64,000 bases of DNA, taken from assembly GCF_001292625.1 (NCBI RefSeq), contig NZ_LAJH01000014.1:1-64000 (forward strand). The letters run 5' to 3'. Under the pieces are notes generated by a model. That model was not told the DNA's origin, made no database searches, and saw only the letters and a program-made list of their open reading frames with translations. The translations under genes and the position numbers were made by a program. Shown piece after piece: positions 1 to 8,864 of this stretch. The DNA comes from Shimia sp. SK013. Its GTDB lineage: Bacteria; Pseudomonadota; Alphaproteobacteria; Rhodobacterales; Rhodobacteraceae. How positions within the stretch are numbered: position 1 is the first letter of the stretch; each line of letters opens with the position of its first letter.

Positions 1-16
1 CGATGACCTCTCAAAG

Positions 17-1162
17 TCAAACTGCCATCTGTCTCAAATTATCTGATGACGGACACTTATCAACCAGTGTGATTTTCTGTTCGTCGGATATGGCGGGTGG
101 TGCGGCAGCCTTGGCGTCTCCAATGTCCTGAAACACCGCACGACGCTCATCATCGCCAATCACTCCGTAATACTTTTGTGTGGTCGCCTCACTGTCATGG
201 CCCATGTTGTGCGCCCAAGCCCTGCGCTGGCGATCCGTGAGAGGTCTGCGGTCCCGCTCAGCTGCTATAGTGTCTTTGACTGAATGCGGATTATACTTCA
301 CCTTAATGTCACGGCAGGCACTCGCGAAGGCCTTTGAGACTTCATCCTTTGATGCCATGGGCTCAATAGGCGATCAATTGGAGGTTTTCAGGTCCTTTCG
401 ATGCTGAAGCATGCGGAGGCTTGGAAACAGCGCATCTTGCCCAGCCAATCCAGCACCCTCCAGTCCTTCAATCCAGTCCTTAACCGCCGCCAAGAACGAG
501 TCAGATATTGGGAACCAGTCGATCCTTAGGCTCTTTCCATTTTTGGTTCGGGACAGATCTGCATCCTGCAAGATCTGTCTGTATTCGGAATCAAAATGAC
601 ATATGCGCAGAGACGTGACAGTGTCCGCCCGCAGTGCTCCAAGATAAGCAATCGCAACCATCGCGCGCGCCCGTTTCTGCGCAACTGACAAGCGGGGCAT
701 TGCCAATAAAAGATCTTCGGCCTCTTCAATCGACGGATAGGCTTTGTCGTTCTTGGGCATGGCCTTGGCATAGGCCGCCTTAGGCAATTTAATACTTCCC
801 GGCAGATCAGCAGGCAGACGTTTGTAGCCATCCTGTTTGATCAGCCGCTCGAGAAACCCCATAATCTGCGACGCCTGGTGCGCCGCCGTTGATTTTGATT
901 TTTGAACCTCCGCCTTTGCTGCCAATGCAGCCTTTAGGACATCTCGGACCAGACCTACGTCACGGACCTTAAGGCGCTCAAAGGGCTTTCCCTCCAGTAC
1001 ATCTTCCATGAACCGGATGGCTGCCAGATGCTGATCGATGGTTTGCTCTGCAAGGTAGCCTGCATTAAACTGCCATTGGTACAGGATACGATCATTTGCG
1101 CGCCACCAGCCGTCGGAAACATTTTCCTCGCAAATCCAAATACCACCGGGATCTGCCCTCAT
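17..1162 (-). pseudogene. Tyrosine recombinase interrupted by an in-frame TGA
   Basis: The reading frame from the ATG at 1162 runs 262 codons to a TGA at 374-376. It then continues in the same frame for five codons and a further 113 residues to 17. Catalytic residues of a tyrosine recombinase lie on both sides of the stop. Arg178 (LGALRADTV) and Lys207/210 are upstream. His293-x-x-Lys296, His322 (NMGHDSEATT) and the Tyr331/332 nucleophile (QKYYG) are downstream. Neither half could recombine DNA alone, so this is best read as one gene of about 381 codons inactivated by a nonsense mutation. Box II has HxxK in place of the usual HxxR. The start overlaps the stop of the upstream zinc-finger/HTH gene by ATGA, so the two were translationally coupled. 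Stop readthrough cannot be excluded but nothing supports it. Confidence 0.8.
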
Positions 1163-1533
1163 TCCTTCGCCTCAGAAATGAACTTTCGGACGTGGCATCC
1201 GCATTCGCAGCAATACCCGAATGCCATGATCGCGCCGTTGGTGACAACGCGTAGACCCAGCGTTTCAACATCGGGAAAGACGGCCGACTTGCATCCAGTG
1301 CAATTGAACTCGCCGGGTCTAAGTTCTATCTTGGTTCGTTCCCGCCGTGCCTTCAGGAATGAAGTGACCTGCCCACCCCGGAAGACATAGGGCCGCTTGT
1401 CATCGGATGGTTGCAGACCTGTTTTGATCCAATTGGAGATTGTGTTTGCGGACACAATAAACACCTTCTGCAGATCTTCGCCCAAATAGACGCGGTTCTT
1501 CTTTAGCTTAATGCCTTTGTAAGACCGGCTCAT
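1159..1533 (-). CDS. Small HTH and zinc-binding protein of the integrated element
   Basis: This 124-residue protein is unrecognised at family level. The N-terminal half (about residues 18-60) looks like a helix-turn-helix of the excisionase/MerR kind (VSANTISNWIKTGL followed by a basic wing). The C-terminal half has two cysteine pairs, C78-x2-C81 and C108/C109-E-C111-G-C113, which could bind one zinc ion. Its stop overlaps the start of the broken recombinase by ATGA, which suggests it is a DNA-binding partner of that recombinase. DNA binding is inferred from the fold pattern only. It could equally be a transcriptional regulator of the element. Confidence 0.65.
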   Translation of the reverse strand: MSRSYKGIKLKKNRVYLGEDLQKVFIVSANTISNWIKTGLQPSDDKRPYVFRGGQVTSFLKARRERTKIELRPGEFNCTGCKSAVFPDVETLGLRVVTNGAIMAFGYCCECGCHVRKFISEAKE

Positions 1534-1597
1534 ATGCCACCGCCGATCCCGCTACGCCCAGCGCCTTGGGAATAACCACTTCTACGACACTCTCGCA

Positions 1598-1837
1598 TCA
1601 GCTCGCTGAGCCCGCATTGGGATCAACAAGGTTGGCTTCAAGCCAAGCGTTTAAGTTGGATCCGCGATAGACCACCCTTCGCCCGATTTTGTAATAGGCC
1701 GGCCCCGTACTTTTGTGCCGCCATTGCGCGAGCTTTTCGCGCCCACCAAACAGTTCCAGCTCGGGATCACCCAGTACATAGTTTCGGTCATTCTCAAAGG
1801 GTTTAGACACGGCTGACTTTCCTTTCGTTGCGTTCAT
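1598..1837 (-). CDS. AlpA/excisionase-like HTH protein
   Basis: This is a 79-residue basic protein. Residues 35-72 (LAQWRHKSTGPAYYKIGRR then VVYRGSNLNAWLEAN) match the helix-turn-helix pattern of the AlpA, Xis and phage-excisionase group, in which a helix is followed by a wing ending in a tyrosine-rich strand and a final recognition helix. Such proteins control excision or integrase transcription in P4-type islands. It lies upstream of the recombinase-partner gene in the same direction, 64 bases away. The role follows from domain type and location, and there is no direct evidence for the DNA site. Confidence 0.7.
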   Translation of the reverse strand: MNATKGKSAVSKPFENDRNYVLGDPELELFGGREKLAQWRHKSTGPAYYKIGRRVVYRGSNLNAWLEANLVDPNAGSAS

Positions 1838-1868
1838 TTACAACGAATGAAGTGGTCCGATCTTATGA

Positions 1869-2547
1869 TTACAGGCAGTCCCCGATTTGCAAACCTGCGA
1901 CCCCAAAATATTGATAAATAGGAAAAGAAAGCTGACAATCAGAATCAACGTAGGGCTTCTCAGTGCCCCTGGGGCAGTTTCCACTAAGCGCATTTTGCCT
2001 ATCTTCGGCCAGATGCAGTACATGCCACCCAGAGTTTGGGTTATCTTCGCAAGAGTCCATTGCCATCCCCAAGTGCACCACGCCGCGGTAGCAATTCCAA
2101 ATATTGCGAACCGTGTCTTTGTCGACCCCTCCCCTAATTCCCAGAGCCTTTGCCTCAACTCGAACTTGCTCAAGAATACCACCAGGAACCTGCACTCCTT
2201 GGAACCTTTTTTTTGGAATCCCAAACCAGCTTTCCAACATGCTCCGCAATATTGAGTTTCCGTTCGTTCTTGGCCTCACACCGCTGCAAAATCTGAGAAT
2301 ATTCGTGCGCCGCCTCGTATCGAGCCTGCGATGTTTCCGCGACCCACAGAACAAAATTCGGGCTTCTCTTATGACCCGGCCCCATTGGGAAGCTCCCAAG
2401 GCCCAAGCTTGTCACTTCCTGGCGCATCACCTCGATTGCTCGCAGTCGCGCTTTCTCCGACGGTTCACTTAGAGCCACACCGAACAGCTCCAGCGACAAA
2501 AATTCAGGCTCGTTAAATTGGATCTCAATCAAGCGGTGTGCTTTCAT
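1869..2547 (-). pseudogene. Frameshifted unknown gene of the integrated element
   Basis: Translation from the ATG at 2547 overlaps the integrase stop by ATGA and is therefore coupled to it. It runs about 112 codons into a run of eight A residues on the coding strand (2208-2215), then soon terminates at 2170. If one A is removed, the frame continues as a credible protein (VQVPGGILEQVRVEAKALG, later GVDKDTVRNIWNCYRGVVHL) down to 1869, about 225 residues in total. I do not recognise the family. The lesion is either a real indel in a homopolymer or a sequence error. The heptamer A-AAA-AAG is slippery, but a -1 slip leads into a less convincing frame, so programmed frameshifting is not favoured. 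Confidence 0.6.
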
Positions 2548-3716
2548 TTGTTCCGGGATGTTACGAATTGCGACCACATGCGCATCAATTCGCGGCGCTT
2601 TTCCAACAGGTCAGACTGTGCATATGCCCGCTCCACTTCAGAACCCACGGAATGTGCCAAACTCTTTTCAGCCACCGCTCGTGGTGCGTTGGCTTCCTCG
2701 GACGCCCAGTCCCGGAACGTGGACCGAAACCCATGCACAGTGACCCCTTCCACCTTCATGCGACGCAAAAGCATCAGCATCGACATATTGGAAAGCGGCT
2801 GATGGCGCTTCTGGCCCTCAAACACATATTCCGATTGCATAGCCTTCAGCGGCTCAATGTTGACCAGCATCTCATCTGTAAGCGGCACACGATGTTCCAC
2901 GCCAGTTTTCATCAGCTCAGGTGGGCAGATCCACAGGCGTTCTTCAAAATCCAACTCTGCCCACCGCAACCCCAAAACTTCGCCGGTTCTTGATCCCGTC
3001 AAGCAAGTGAACATCAGCGCCTTAGCCGACATTGCGTTTTTGGCTTTCAGATTCGCATAGAAATCCGGAACGAATTGCCAGCGCATCGCCATATGATGCT
3101 TGGGCTTTGCCTTTACCTTAGGCAAAACCTGCGCATCTTTGATTGCCGTGACCGGGTTCTCTCCTGATCGGAAACCCTTCGACTTTGCCACATCCAGCAC
3201 AATCTTAATCCGTTGCGACAACCGCCGTGCCGTTTCGTGCTTTTCCGTCCAAATCGGTGACAAACGCATCAGCACTTCGGGCTGATCGATACTATCGACC
3301 GGCATACGGCCTATCTTGGGGAAAGCATAATCCCGCAACGTATTTATCCACTGCGCCCCGTGTTTGGCGTTCTTCCAGGTTGGCATGCGGTCAATATGGA
3401 CGTGCTGTGCCACGTCTTCGAAAGGCACCTCTTGTCGGGCTTTAAACCTCGGGTTCAGCTCTTGCTTGGCCATGCGCCGATATTCCAACGCGCGTTCTCT
3501 CGCCTGGTTCAGCGTTACAATATCAGCTCCGCCCAAACCAAAGTCCGTTCTCAGAGGTGCGCCCTTTTTGTTCTTCTGCCCTTTCACCACCACCCGCACG
3601 ATCCAGCGTCGCGCACCTGAGGGATCAACTACCAGATACAAGCCATTGCCATCGCGATGTCGCCCAGCGCCGAGATTTTCGACAAGTTTCTTTGTCAGCT
3701 TTCCAGAAAGCGCCAT
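2544..3716 (-). CDS. P4-type tyrosine integrase
   Basis: This 390-residue site-specific recombinase joins the element to a tRNA attachment site. Residues 1-90 form the arm-binding DUF4102 domain (GLYLVVDPSGARRWIVR), 95-190 the core-binding domain and 205-380 the catalytic domain. All active-site residues are present: Arg243 (TGSRTGEVLGL), Lys270, His328-x-x-Arg331 (HGFRSTF), His355 and Tyr365 (ERAYAQSD). Its start is 150 bases from the 3' end of tRNA-Ser, the classic arrangement of P4-like islands, with the integrase reading away from the tRNA. The gene immediately downstream overlaps by ATGA. Unlike the second recombinase nearby, this one looks functional. Confidence 0.93.
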   Translation of the reverse strand: MALSGKLTKKLVENLGAGRHRDGNGLYLVVDPSGARRWIVRVVVKGQKNKKGAPLRTDFGLGGADIVTLNQARERALEYRRMAKQELNPRFKARQEVPFEDVAQHVHIDRMPTWKNAKHGAQWINTLRDYAFPKIGRMPVDSIDQPEVLMRLSPIWTEKHETARRLSQRIKIVLDVAKSKGFRSGENPVTAIKDAQVLPKVKAKPKHHMAMRWQFVPDFYANLKAKNAMSAKALMFTCLTGSRTGEVLGLRWAELDFEERLWICPPELMKTGVEHRVPLTDEMLVNIEPLKAMQSEYVFEGQKRHQPLSNMSMLMLLRRMKVEGVTVHGFRSTFRDWASEEANAPRAVAEKSLAHSVGSEVERAYAQSDLLEKRRELMRMWSQFVTSRNK

Positions 3717-3823
3717 TCAAAAACACCACATTTCGTACCACCCAAGGAAACGATGCGAGCACTATCGAAAGAAACCCAACAAAAACCGGAAACACATTTA
3801 AAATCATGAAATCAAATGGAAAA

Positions 3824-3840
3824 GGCCGCTAAAAGCGGCC
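3824..3840 (-). terminator. Rho-independent terminator of tRNA-Ser
   Basis: On the minus strand, a perfect GGCCGC/GCGGCC stem with a five-base loop is followed by TTTTCC. It lies about 26 bases beyond the CCA end of tRNA-Ser, in the right orientation to end that transcript. It is on the element side of the attachment site, so it may have arrived with the element. Confidence 0.7.
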
Positions 3841-3865
3841 CATTCAAATCGAACAAAATATAAGA

Positions 3866-3955
3866 TGGCGGAGAAGGTGGGATTCGAACCCACGGAGGGC
3901 GTTAACCCTCGTCGGTTTTCAAGACCGGTGCATTCGACCACTCTGCCACTTCTCC
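3866..3955 (-). tRNA. tRNA-Ser (anticodon TGA)
   Basis: This is a 90-nucleotide tRNA with acceptor stem GGAGAAG/CTTCTCC, discriminator G and encoded CCA. It has a D arm, an anticodon loop CTTGAAA giving TGA, a long class II variable arm (GACGAGGGTTAACGCCCTC) and a T arm with GTTCGAATC. The long variable arm is diagnostic of serine or leucine tRNAs, and the anticodon reads serine UCN codons. The 3' half adjoins the integrase gene and is the presumed attachment site of the integrated element to its left. Confidence 0.96.
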
Positions 3956-4149
3956 GACGCCACATCCCTAATCGCCTGAAAAATTAGACGCAACCCGTTT
4001 TCCTTCAATTTTCCGCTCGTCGCCGCCACGCACACTTTCCATAAAGCGCGCATCGGGCTACACTCTGTGCAAATGTTCGTTGATGGGACGCATCCGCGCT
4101 CCAAAACAATGGCAAAAGCAAAAAATTGATTGCAGGCGAGAGGCAGTTC

Positions 4150-5049
4150 ATGGCGGATCAATCACCACAGACCGGCACACGGCGGTTGTTGAAGACAGGC
4201 ACGGCTATGTTGGCCCTCGGCCTGCTCATGAGCGCCTGCGCAGAAGGCGAAGGATTCAATTTCGGCAATGGGCCGGACACAACATCAAATGAATCCAGCG
4301 CTCCAAACAGTTCAAACACAACAAAACTTGTTGAACGCGATGTCGAAGCCCCTGAGGTATTCGCCGTTTCTGAGGCAGGTCTTTGGGATGGGCGCCCGTC
4401 ATTAGGCGGCGTTTGGGCTGCACACCCGGATGTGAACTCGCCGGAACGCGTCATCATTCGCAATCAGGCGAACGGTAAATTCGTGATTGGCGCCTTGTTC
4501 CGCCGCGAACGCGAAATTCCCGGCCCCCGCATTCAGGTCTCGTCCGATGCCGCCGAGGCACTTGGTCTGCTTGCGGGCCAGCCTGTCGAACTGAACATGA
4601 CCGCTCTGCGCCGCGAGGAAGTTGCGCCAGAGCCGGAGATGAGTGAAACCGACGGCACCGCCGAGGTGGCCGACGTCGAAGAAGCCCCACTTGAGCCGAT
4701 TGCGGCTGCTTCTGCGGCCATCGCCGCAGCCGAGGCAAGCACGGCACCCGTCGCAGCACCGGCACCAACGCCCGCCGCCCAATCTGAGGTCGCGCCTAAA
4801 CCGGCCTCCAGTTCGCTTGCCAAACCTTATGTGCAAATCGGCATCTTCTCAGTGGAATCCAACGCCGACAACGCCGCGAAACAGATGAAGGCCGCTGGCC
4901 TGACCCCGTTGATCAAGAAAACCACATCAGGGTCCAAAACCTTCTGGCGCGTCATCGTGGGTCCGGCCACCACCAAGGCTGGCCTCAAATCGATGACCAA
5001 AACTGTGCATGGCACCGGTTTCACCGACGCCTACGCCGTGACCAACTGA
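4150..5049 (+). CDS. SPOR-domain lipoprotein
   Basis: This is a 299-residue envelope protein. Residues 12-30 form a lipoprotein signal ending in LGLLMSAC, with Cys30 the predicted lipidated residue. The middle (about 150-215) is Ala/Pro/Glu-rich and likely unstructured. Residues 217-297 form a SPOR domain (YVQIGIFSVESNADNAAKQM, then FWRVIVGP), which binds denuded peptidoglycan glycan at division septa. The start at 4150 is chosen over one 24 bases upstream because a GAGAGG ribosome site precedes it. It lies 27 bases before a D,D-carboxypeptidase gene, which supports a cell-wall role. RlpA-like function is possible, but no RlpA double-psi barrel is obvious. Confidence 0.85.
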   Translation: MADQSPQTGTRRLLKTGTAMLALGLLMSACAEGEGFNFGNGPDTTSNESSAPNSSNTTKLVERDVEAPEVFAVSEAGLWDGRPSLGGVWAAHPDVNSPERVIIRNQANGKFVIGALFRREREIPGPRIQVSSDAAEALGLLAGQPVELNMTALRREEVAPEPEMSETDGTAEVADVEEAPLEPIAAASAAIAAAEASTAPVAAPAPTPAAQSEVAPKPASSSLAKPYVQIGIFSVESNADNAAKQMKAAGLTPLIKKTTSGSKTFWRVIVGPATTKAGLKSMTKTVHGTGFTDAYAVTN

Positions 5050-5076
5050 TCAATACTGCTTTAAGGAGCCACTCTC

Positions 5077-6258
5077 ATGCGTCCTTTCCTGCCCCGACTG
5101 ATGGCCGTTGGCCTGGCGCTTGTTTTGACCTCCGCCCAGGTGCACGCATTTGAAACGCGCGCCCGCGCGGCATTTGTGATGGATCAGACAACCGGCACCG
5201 TGCTTCTGGCCAAAAACGCCGATGAGGCGCTGCCGCCCGCCTCCATGTCCAAACTGATGACGCTCTTCATGGCGTTTGAGGCCGTGCGTGACGGGCGTTT
5301 GGCCATGCAAGAAACGCTGCCCGTGTCGCAACATGCCATGAGCTACGGTGGGTCCACGATGTTTTTGGACACCACAGATCGTGTGACTGTCGAAGACCTG
5401 CTGCGCGGTATCATCGTTTTGTCAGGAAATGATGCCTGTGCCGTGCTTGCCGAAACGCTCAGCCCGGACGGCACTGAATCCGGCTTTGCGCGCCTGATGA
5501 CCCGCCGCGCGCATCAGATGGGCATGACCAACTCCACTTTTGCCAATTCCAATGGCTGGCCCGCCCCCGGACACCGCATGTCGATGCGCGATCTGGCCTT
5601 GCTGGCCAATCTGTTGATCTCCGAGTTCCCCGAGTTCTATCCGATGTTTTCCGAAACGGAATTTGCTTTTGACGGTCGTGCGCCGTCCAATGTTCGCAAC
5701 CGCAACCCATTGCTGCGGCTCAATATCGGTGCGGATGGCCTGAAGACCGGCCACACCCAAGAAGCGGGTTACGGCCTTGTGGGATCCGCAAAACAAGGCA
5801 ACCGCCGGGTGATTTTTTCTTTCACAGGGCTCGAAAGCGAAAGGGACCGCGCCGAGGTGGCCGAACAAATGGTCAGCTGGGCCTTCCGCCAATTCTCCGA
5901 AACCACCCTCGCCCGCGAAGGCGAGCGCATCGCGGAAGCCAACGTCTGGATGGGCAAATTCGCGCGCGTCGGTCTGGTGCCCGCCGAAGACATCACCGTT
6001 CTGCTACCGGTTCTGGCACAGGGCAAGGTCAAAGGCGAAGTGATCTACAGTGGTCCCATTCAGGCCCCCGTCACCAAAGGTGCACCTTTGGCAGAATTGG
6101 TCCTGACGCCCGAAGACCTGCCTGAAATGCGCATTCCGCTTGTGGCCGAGGCCGACGTGCCCGAAGGCGGCTTTGGCGTGCGTATCAGCACCGCAACCAG
6201 CGTGCTGGCCGCGCGTTTCGGCATTGGTGGTTCCGCCCAAACAGAGGCGACGCAGTGA
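5077..6258 (+). CDS. D-alanyl-D-alanine carboxypeptidase (PBP5/6 type)
   Basis: This 393-residue periplasmic penicillin-binding protein trims the terminal D-Ala from peptidoglycan pentapeptides. A Sec signal peptide covers residues 1-24 (ending VHA). The three active-site motifs are intact: Ser56-x-x-Lys59 (PPASMSK), Ser116-Gly-Asn118 (VLSGNDA) and Lys223-Thr-Gly225 (GLKTGHT). The C-terminal 110 residues match the PBP5 C-terminal beta domain. A strong ribosome site (AAGGAG) precedes the ATG. It ends in an ATGA overlap with tmk, so the genes form one operon. Confidence 0.94.
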   Translation: MRPFLPRLMAVGLALVLTSAQVHAFETRARAAFVMDQTTGTVLLAKNADEALPPASMSKLMTLFMAFEAVRDGRLAMQETLPVSQHAMSYGGSTMFLDTTDRVTVEDLLRGIIVLSGNDACAVLAETLSPDGTESGFARLMTRRAHQMGMTNSTFANSNGWPAPGHRMSMRDLALLANLLISEFPEFYPMFSETEFAFDGRAPSNVRNRNPLLRLNIGADGLKTGHTQEAGYGLVGSAKQGNRRVIFSFTGLESERDRAEVAEQMVSWAFRQFSETTLAREGERIAEANVWMGKFARVGLVPAEDITVLLPVLAQGKVKGEVIYSGPIQAPVTKGAPLAELVLTPEDLPEMRIPLVAEADVPEGGFGVRISTATSVLAARFGIGGSAQTEATQ

Positions 6259-6893
6259 CATCCAAGACAATCCCCGGCGGATCTTTCATCACCTTTGAAG
6301 GCATCGACGGCTCTGGAAAATCCACGCAGGCCCGCTTGCTAGCAGAACACCTGCGCGCACGAGGTCATGACGTGGTGCTGACACGTGAGCCCGGTGGCTC
6401 AACTGGAGCCGAAGAAATCCGCGCACTTGTGCTTGAGGGCGATCCAGACCGCTGGTCCGCCGAAACCGAAATCCTGCTCTTCACCGCAGCGCGTCGCGAC
6501 CATCTGGAACGCACAATTCTGCCCGCCTTGGCGGCTGGCAAGATCGTGATCTGCGACCGATTTGCGGATAGCACCCGCATGTATCAGGGTCTGTCTCGCG
6601 GCGACCTGCGCGGCGTGGTAGATCAGCTGCATGACCTGATGATCGGACGTGAGCCGGATCTGACGATCCTGATCGACATGGATCCCGCCGAAGGCCTCTC
6701 CCGCGCCAAATCCCGCCAGACGGCAGAAGAACGTTTCGAGGACTTTGGTCAGGCGTTGCAAGACCAGATGCGCGCGGGCTTTCTTGCCCTGTCCCGTGAA
6801 TTCTCTGACCGATTTTGTGTCATCAACGGCACTGGCACACCCCAAGATGTGTCGCGGCGTGTCACCGACAGCGTGGCGGAGCACCTCTCGTGA
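6255..6893 (+). CDS. tmk: Thymidylate kinase
   Basis: This 212-residue enzyme phosphorylates dTMP to dTDP with ATP. It has the P-loop GIDGSGKST (residues 16-24), the DR(F/Y) motif CDRFADST with its substrate-binding arginine, and a LID region (SRAKSRQTAEERFE). The length is normal for bacterial Tmk. The start overlaps the carboxypeptidase stop by ATGA and its stop overlaps the holB start by GTGA. The tmk-holB-tatD order is widely conserved in alphaproteobacteria. Confidence 0.97.
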   Translation: MTSKTIPGGSFITFEGIDGSGKSTQARLLAEHLRARGHDVVLTREPGGSTGAEEIRALVLEGDPDRWSAETEILLFTAARRDHLERTILPALAAGKIVICDRFADSTRMYQGLSRGDLRGVVDQLHDLMIGREPDLTILIDMDPAEGLSRAKSRQTAEERFEDFGQALQDQMRAGFLALSREFSDRFCVINGTGTPQDVSRRVTDSVAEHLS

Positions 6894-8038
6894 GCGAGGA
6901 CGCCACGCCAGAACCCGACCGCATTCCGGGCGCACCACATCCGCGCGAAACACGCCACATCTTTGGCCAAACAAACGCCGAAGAAGACTTTCTCACCGCC
7001 GTGAACTCCAGCCGCCTGCATCACGGGTGGTTGATGACCGGTCCGCAAGGGGTCGGCAAAGCCACGTTCGCATGGCGCATCGCCCGATTTTTGCTGACCT
7101 TGCCTGCTGACGACGGCGGTGGCCTCTTTGGTGACCCACAACCCTACGACACCCTGTCCGTTGATCCCGATCATCCCGTCTGCCACCGCATTCTCGCCTT
7201 GTCCGAACCCGGCCTTTTTCTGCTACGTCGCGGCTTTGCAGGCAGCACCGACAGCGCACGGGAAAAGTCCCGCCAAGACAGCAAATTCGCCGCCGACATC
7301 CGCGTCAACGACGTCCGCGAGATGGCGTCCTTCTTGCACATGTCCGCCGCCGACGGCGGCCGCCGCGTGGTGATTGTCGACAGCGCAGACGAGATGAACG
7401 TCAACGCCGCCAACGCACTTCTAAAGATGTTGGAAGAGCCGCCGGAACGCACCACGATGCTGCTGATTTCGCACCAACCTTCACGACTCTTGCCAACCAT
7501 CCGCTCCCGCTGTCGCGAGCTGCGTTTTAGCCCGCTCTCACCCGAGGACATGCACGCCGCAATGGAACAGGCCGGCCACGCCGCTGACGACACGCCCGCG
7601 CTATCTGAGCTGTCCGCCGGCTCCGTCGGAGAGGCGATGCGCGTTACCCAATTGGGTGGCCTCGCCATGTATCAGGAACTCGCTGCGCTCTTTGCCTCCA
7701 TGCCGCAGTTTGACCGCCAACGCGCGCTGAAACTGGCCGAAGCCGCCGCCACACGTGGGGCGGATGCGCAATTTGATCTACTGCTCACACTTCTAGACAT
7801 CTTTGTCTCCCGTATTGCGCGCACCGGCGCGCTTGGCCAAGCACCCGAAACCGAAATTGTACCGGGCGAGGCCGAATTGCTGATGCGCCTTTCGCCCAAT
7901 CCGCACAAAGCCCGTGCTTGGGCCAATCTCGCGCAGGAAATTACCGACCGCACCCGCCACGGCAAAGCGGTCAACCTTGACCCTGCCGCGCTTGTGCTTG
8001 ATACGGTTTTCAAGATTCAGAAAACCGCAAGCGCCTAA
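6890..8038 (+). CDS. holB: DNA polymerase III subunit delta prime
   Basis: This 382-residue clamp-loader subunit has a Walker A-like loop GPQGVGKAT and the SRC sensor motif (TIRSRCREL). The AAA+ domain includes NALLKMLEEPP. I choose the GTG at 6890, which overlaps the tmk stop by GTGA. An ATG 75 bases upstream would lie deep inside tmk. Delta prime opens the beta clamp together with the delta and gamma/tau subunits. It is co-transcribed with tmk and tatD. Confidence 0.94.
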   Translation: MSEDATPEPDRIPGAPHPRETRHIFGQTNAEEDFLTAVNSSRLHHGWLMTGPQGVGKATFAWRIARFLLTLPADDGGGLFGDPQPYDTLSVDPDHPVCHRILALSEPGLFLLRRGFAGSTDSAREKSRQDSKFAADIRVNDVREMASFLHMSAADGGRRVVIVDSADEMNVNAANALLKMLEEPPERTTMLLISHQPSRLLPTIRSRCRELRFSPLSPEDMHAAMEQAGHAADDTPALSELSAGSVGEAMRVTQLGGLAMYQELAALFASMPQFDRQRALKLAEAAATRGADAQFDLLLTLLDIFVSRIARTGALGQAPETEIVPGEAELLMRLSPNPHKARAWANLAQEITDRTRHGKAVNLDPAALVLDTVFKIQKTASA

Positions 8039-8057
8039 AACGCTGCCTGAGGGCCAC

Positions 8058-8864
8058 ATGACCGACTTTCCGCAGATCACCGACAGCCACTGCCACCTCG
8101 ACTTTCCCGATTTCGATGGCCAGTTGGACGATTTCATCGCCCGCGCCGCTGACGTCGGTGTGACCCGCATGGTTACGATTTGCACGCGTCTCAAGAACGA
8201 ACCCGCGGTGCGCGCCATCGCCGAAGCGCACGCACCGGTTTTCTACGCCGCCGGCACCCATCCGATGAGCGCCGCCGAAGAGCCGCTGGCCTCTGTGGAC
8301 GAGCTGATCGCGCTGGCGCAGCATCCAAAATTTGTCGGCATTGGTGAAACCGGTCTGGATTATCACTACACCGCCGACAGCATGGAGATCCAACAAACCT
8401 CCCTGCGCATCCATTGCGAAGCCGCTCGAGAAACCGGCCTGCCGCTGATCATCCACAGCCGTGACGCCGATGACGACATGGCCGAAATCCTGACGGATGA
8501 ATTTAACAAAGGCGCTTATTCCTGCGTCATGCATTGCTACAGTTCTGGTCCGGAACTGGCCCGCAAGATGCTCGACCTCGGCTTCTACCTGTCGATGTCC
8601 GGCATCGCCGCCTTCCCGCGCAGTCAGGAAGTACGTGATATCTTCGCCGCCGCGCCTATGGATCGCATTTTGGTGGAAACCGACGCACCCTACCTTGCGC
8701 CCCCCCCCTATCGCGGCAAGCGAAATGAGCCGTCTTATGTCGAAAAAACCGCCCGCGTCGGGGCAGACGTCTTTGGCATGGAATACGCTGATTTCGCGGC
8801 ACAGACACAGGCCAATTTTGACCGGCTGTTTTCCAAAGCCAAATTGACGGCAGCCGCCGCATGA
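8058..8864 (+). CDS. TatD-family metal-dependent hydrolase
   Basis: This 268-residue TIM-barrel hydrolase has the N-terminal metal motif SHCHLDF, the glutamate motif GETGLDYH, HSRDADDD and the C-terminal LVETDAPYLAPPPYRG. The family includes 3'-5' DNA exonucleases and D-aminoacyl-tRNA deacylases, so the exact substrate is open. The ATG at 8058 is preceded by GAGGG. A run of nine C residues near 8700 encodes the Pro-Pro-Pro of the last motif without breaking the frame. The stop overlaps the next gene by ATGA. Confidence 0.93.
   Translation: MTDFPQITDSHCHLDFPDFDGQLDDFIARAADVGVTRMVTICTRLKNEPAVRAIAEAHAPVFYAAGTHPMSAAEEPLASVDELIALAQHPKFVGIGETGLDYHYTADSMEIQQTSLRIHCEAARETGLPLIIHSRDADDDMAEILTDEFNKGAYSCVMHCYSSGPELARKMLDLGFYLSMSGIAAFPRSQEVRDIFAAAPMDRILVETDAPYLAPPPYRGKRNEPSYVEKTARVGADVFGMEYADFAAQTQANFDRLFSKAKLTAAAA

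Noticed and set aside
2208-2215. Programmed -1 frameshift at A-AAA-AAG
   Set aside because: The -1 frame gives a less protein-like product than the +1 frame, and there is no obvious downstream stimulatory structure. A one-base indel is the simpler reading.
8699-8710. Possible frameshift at a run of nine C residues in tatD
   Set aside because: The frame is intact through the run, and the expected APPPYRG motif is encoded.
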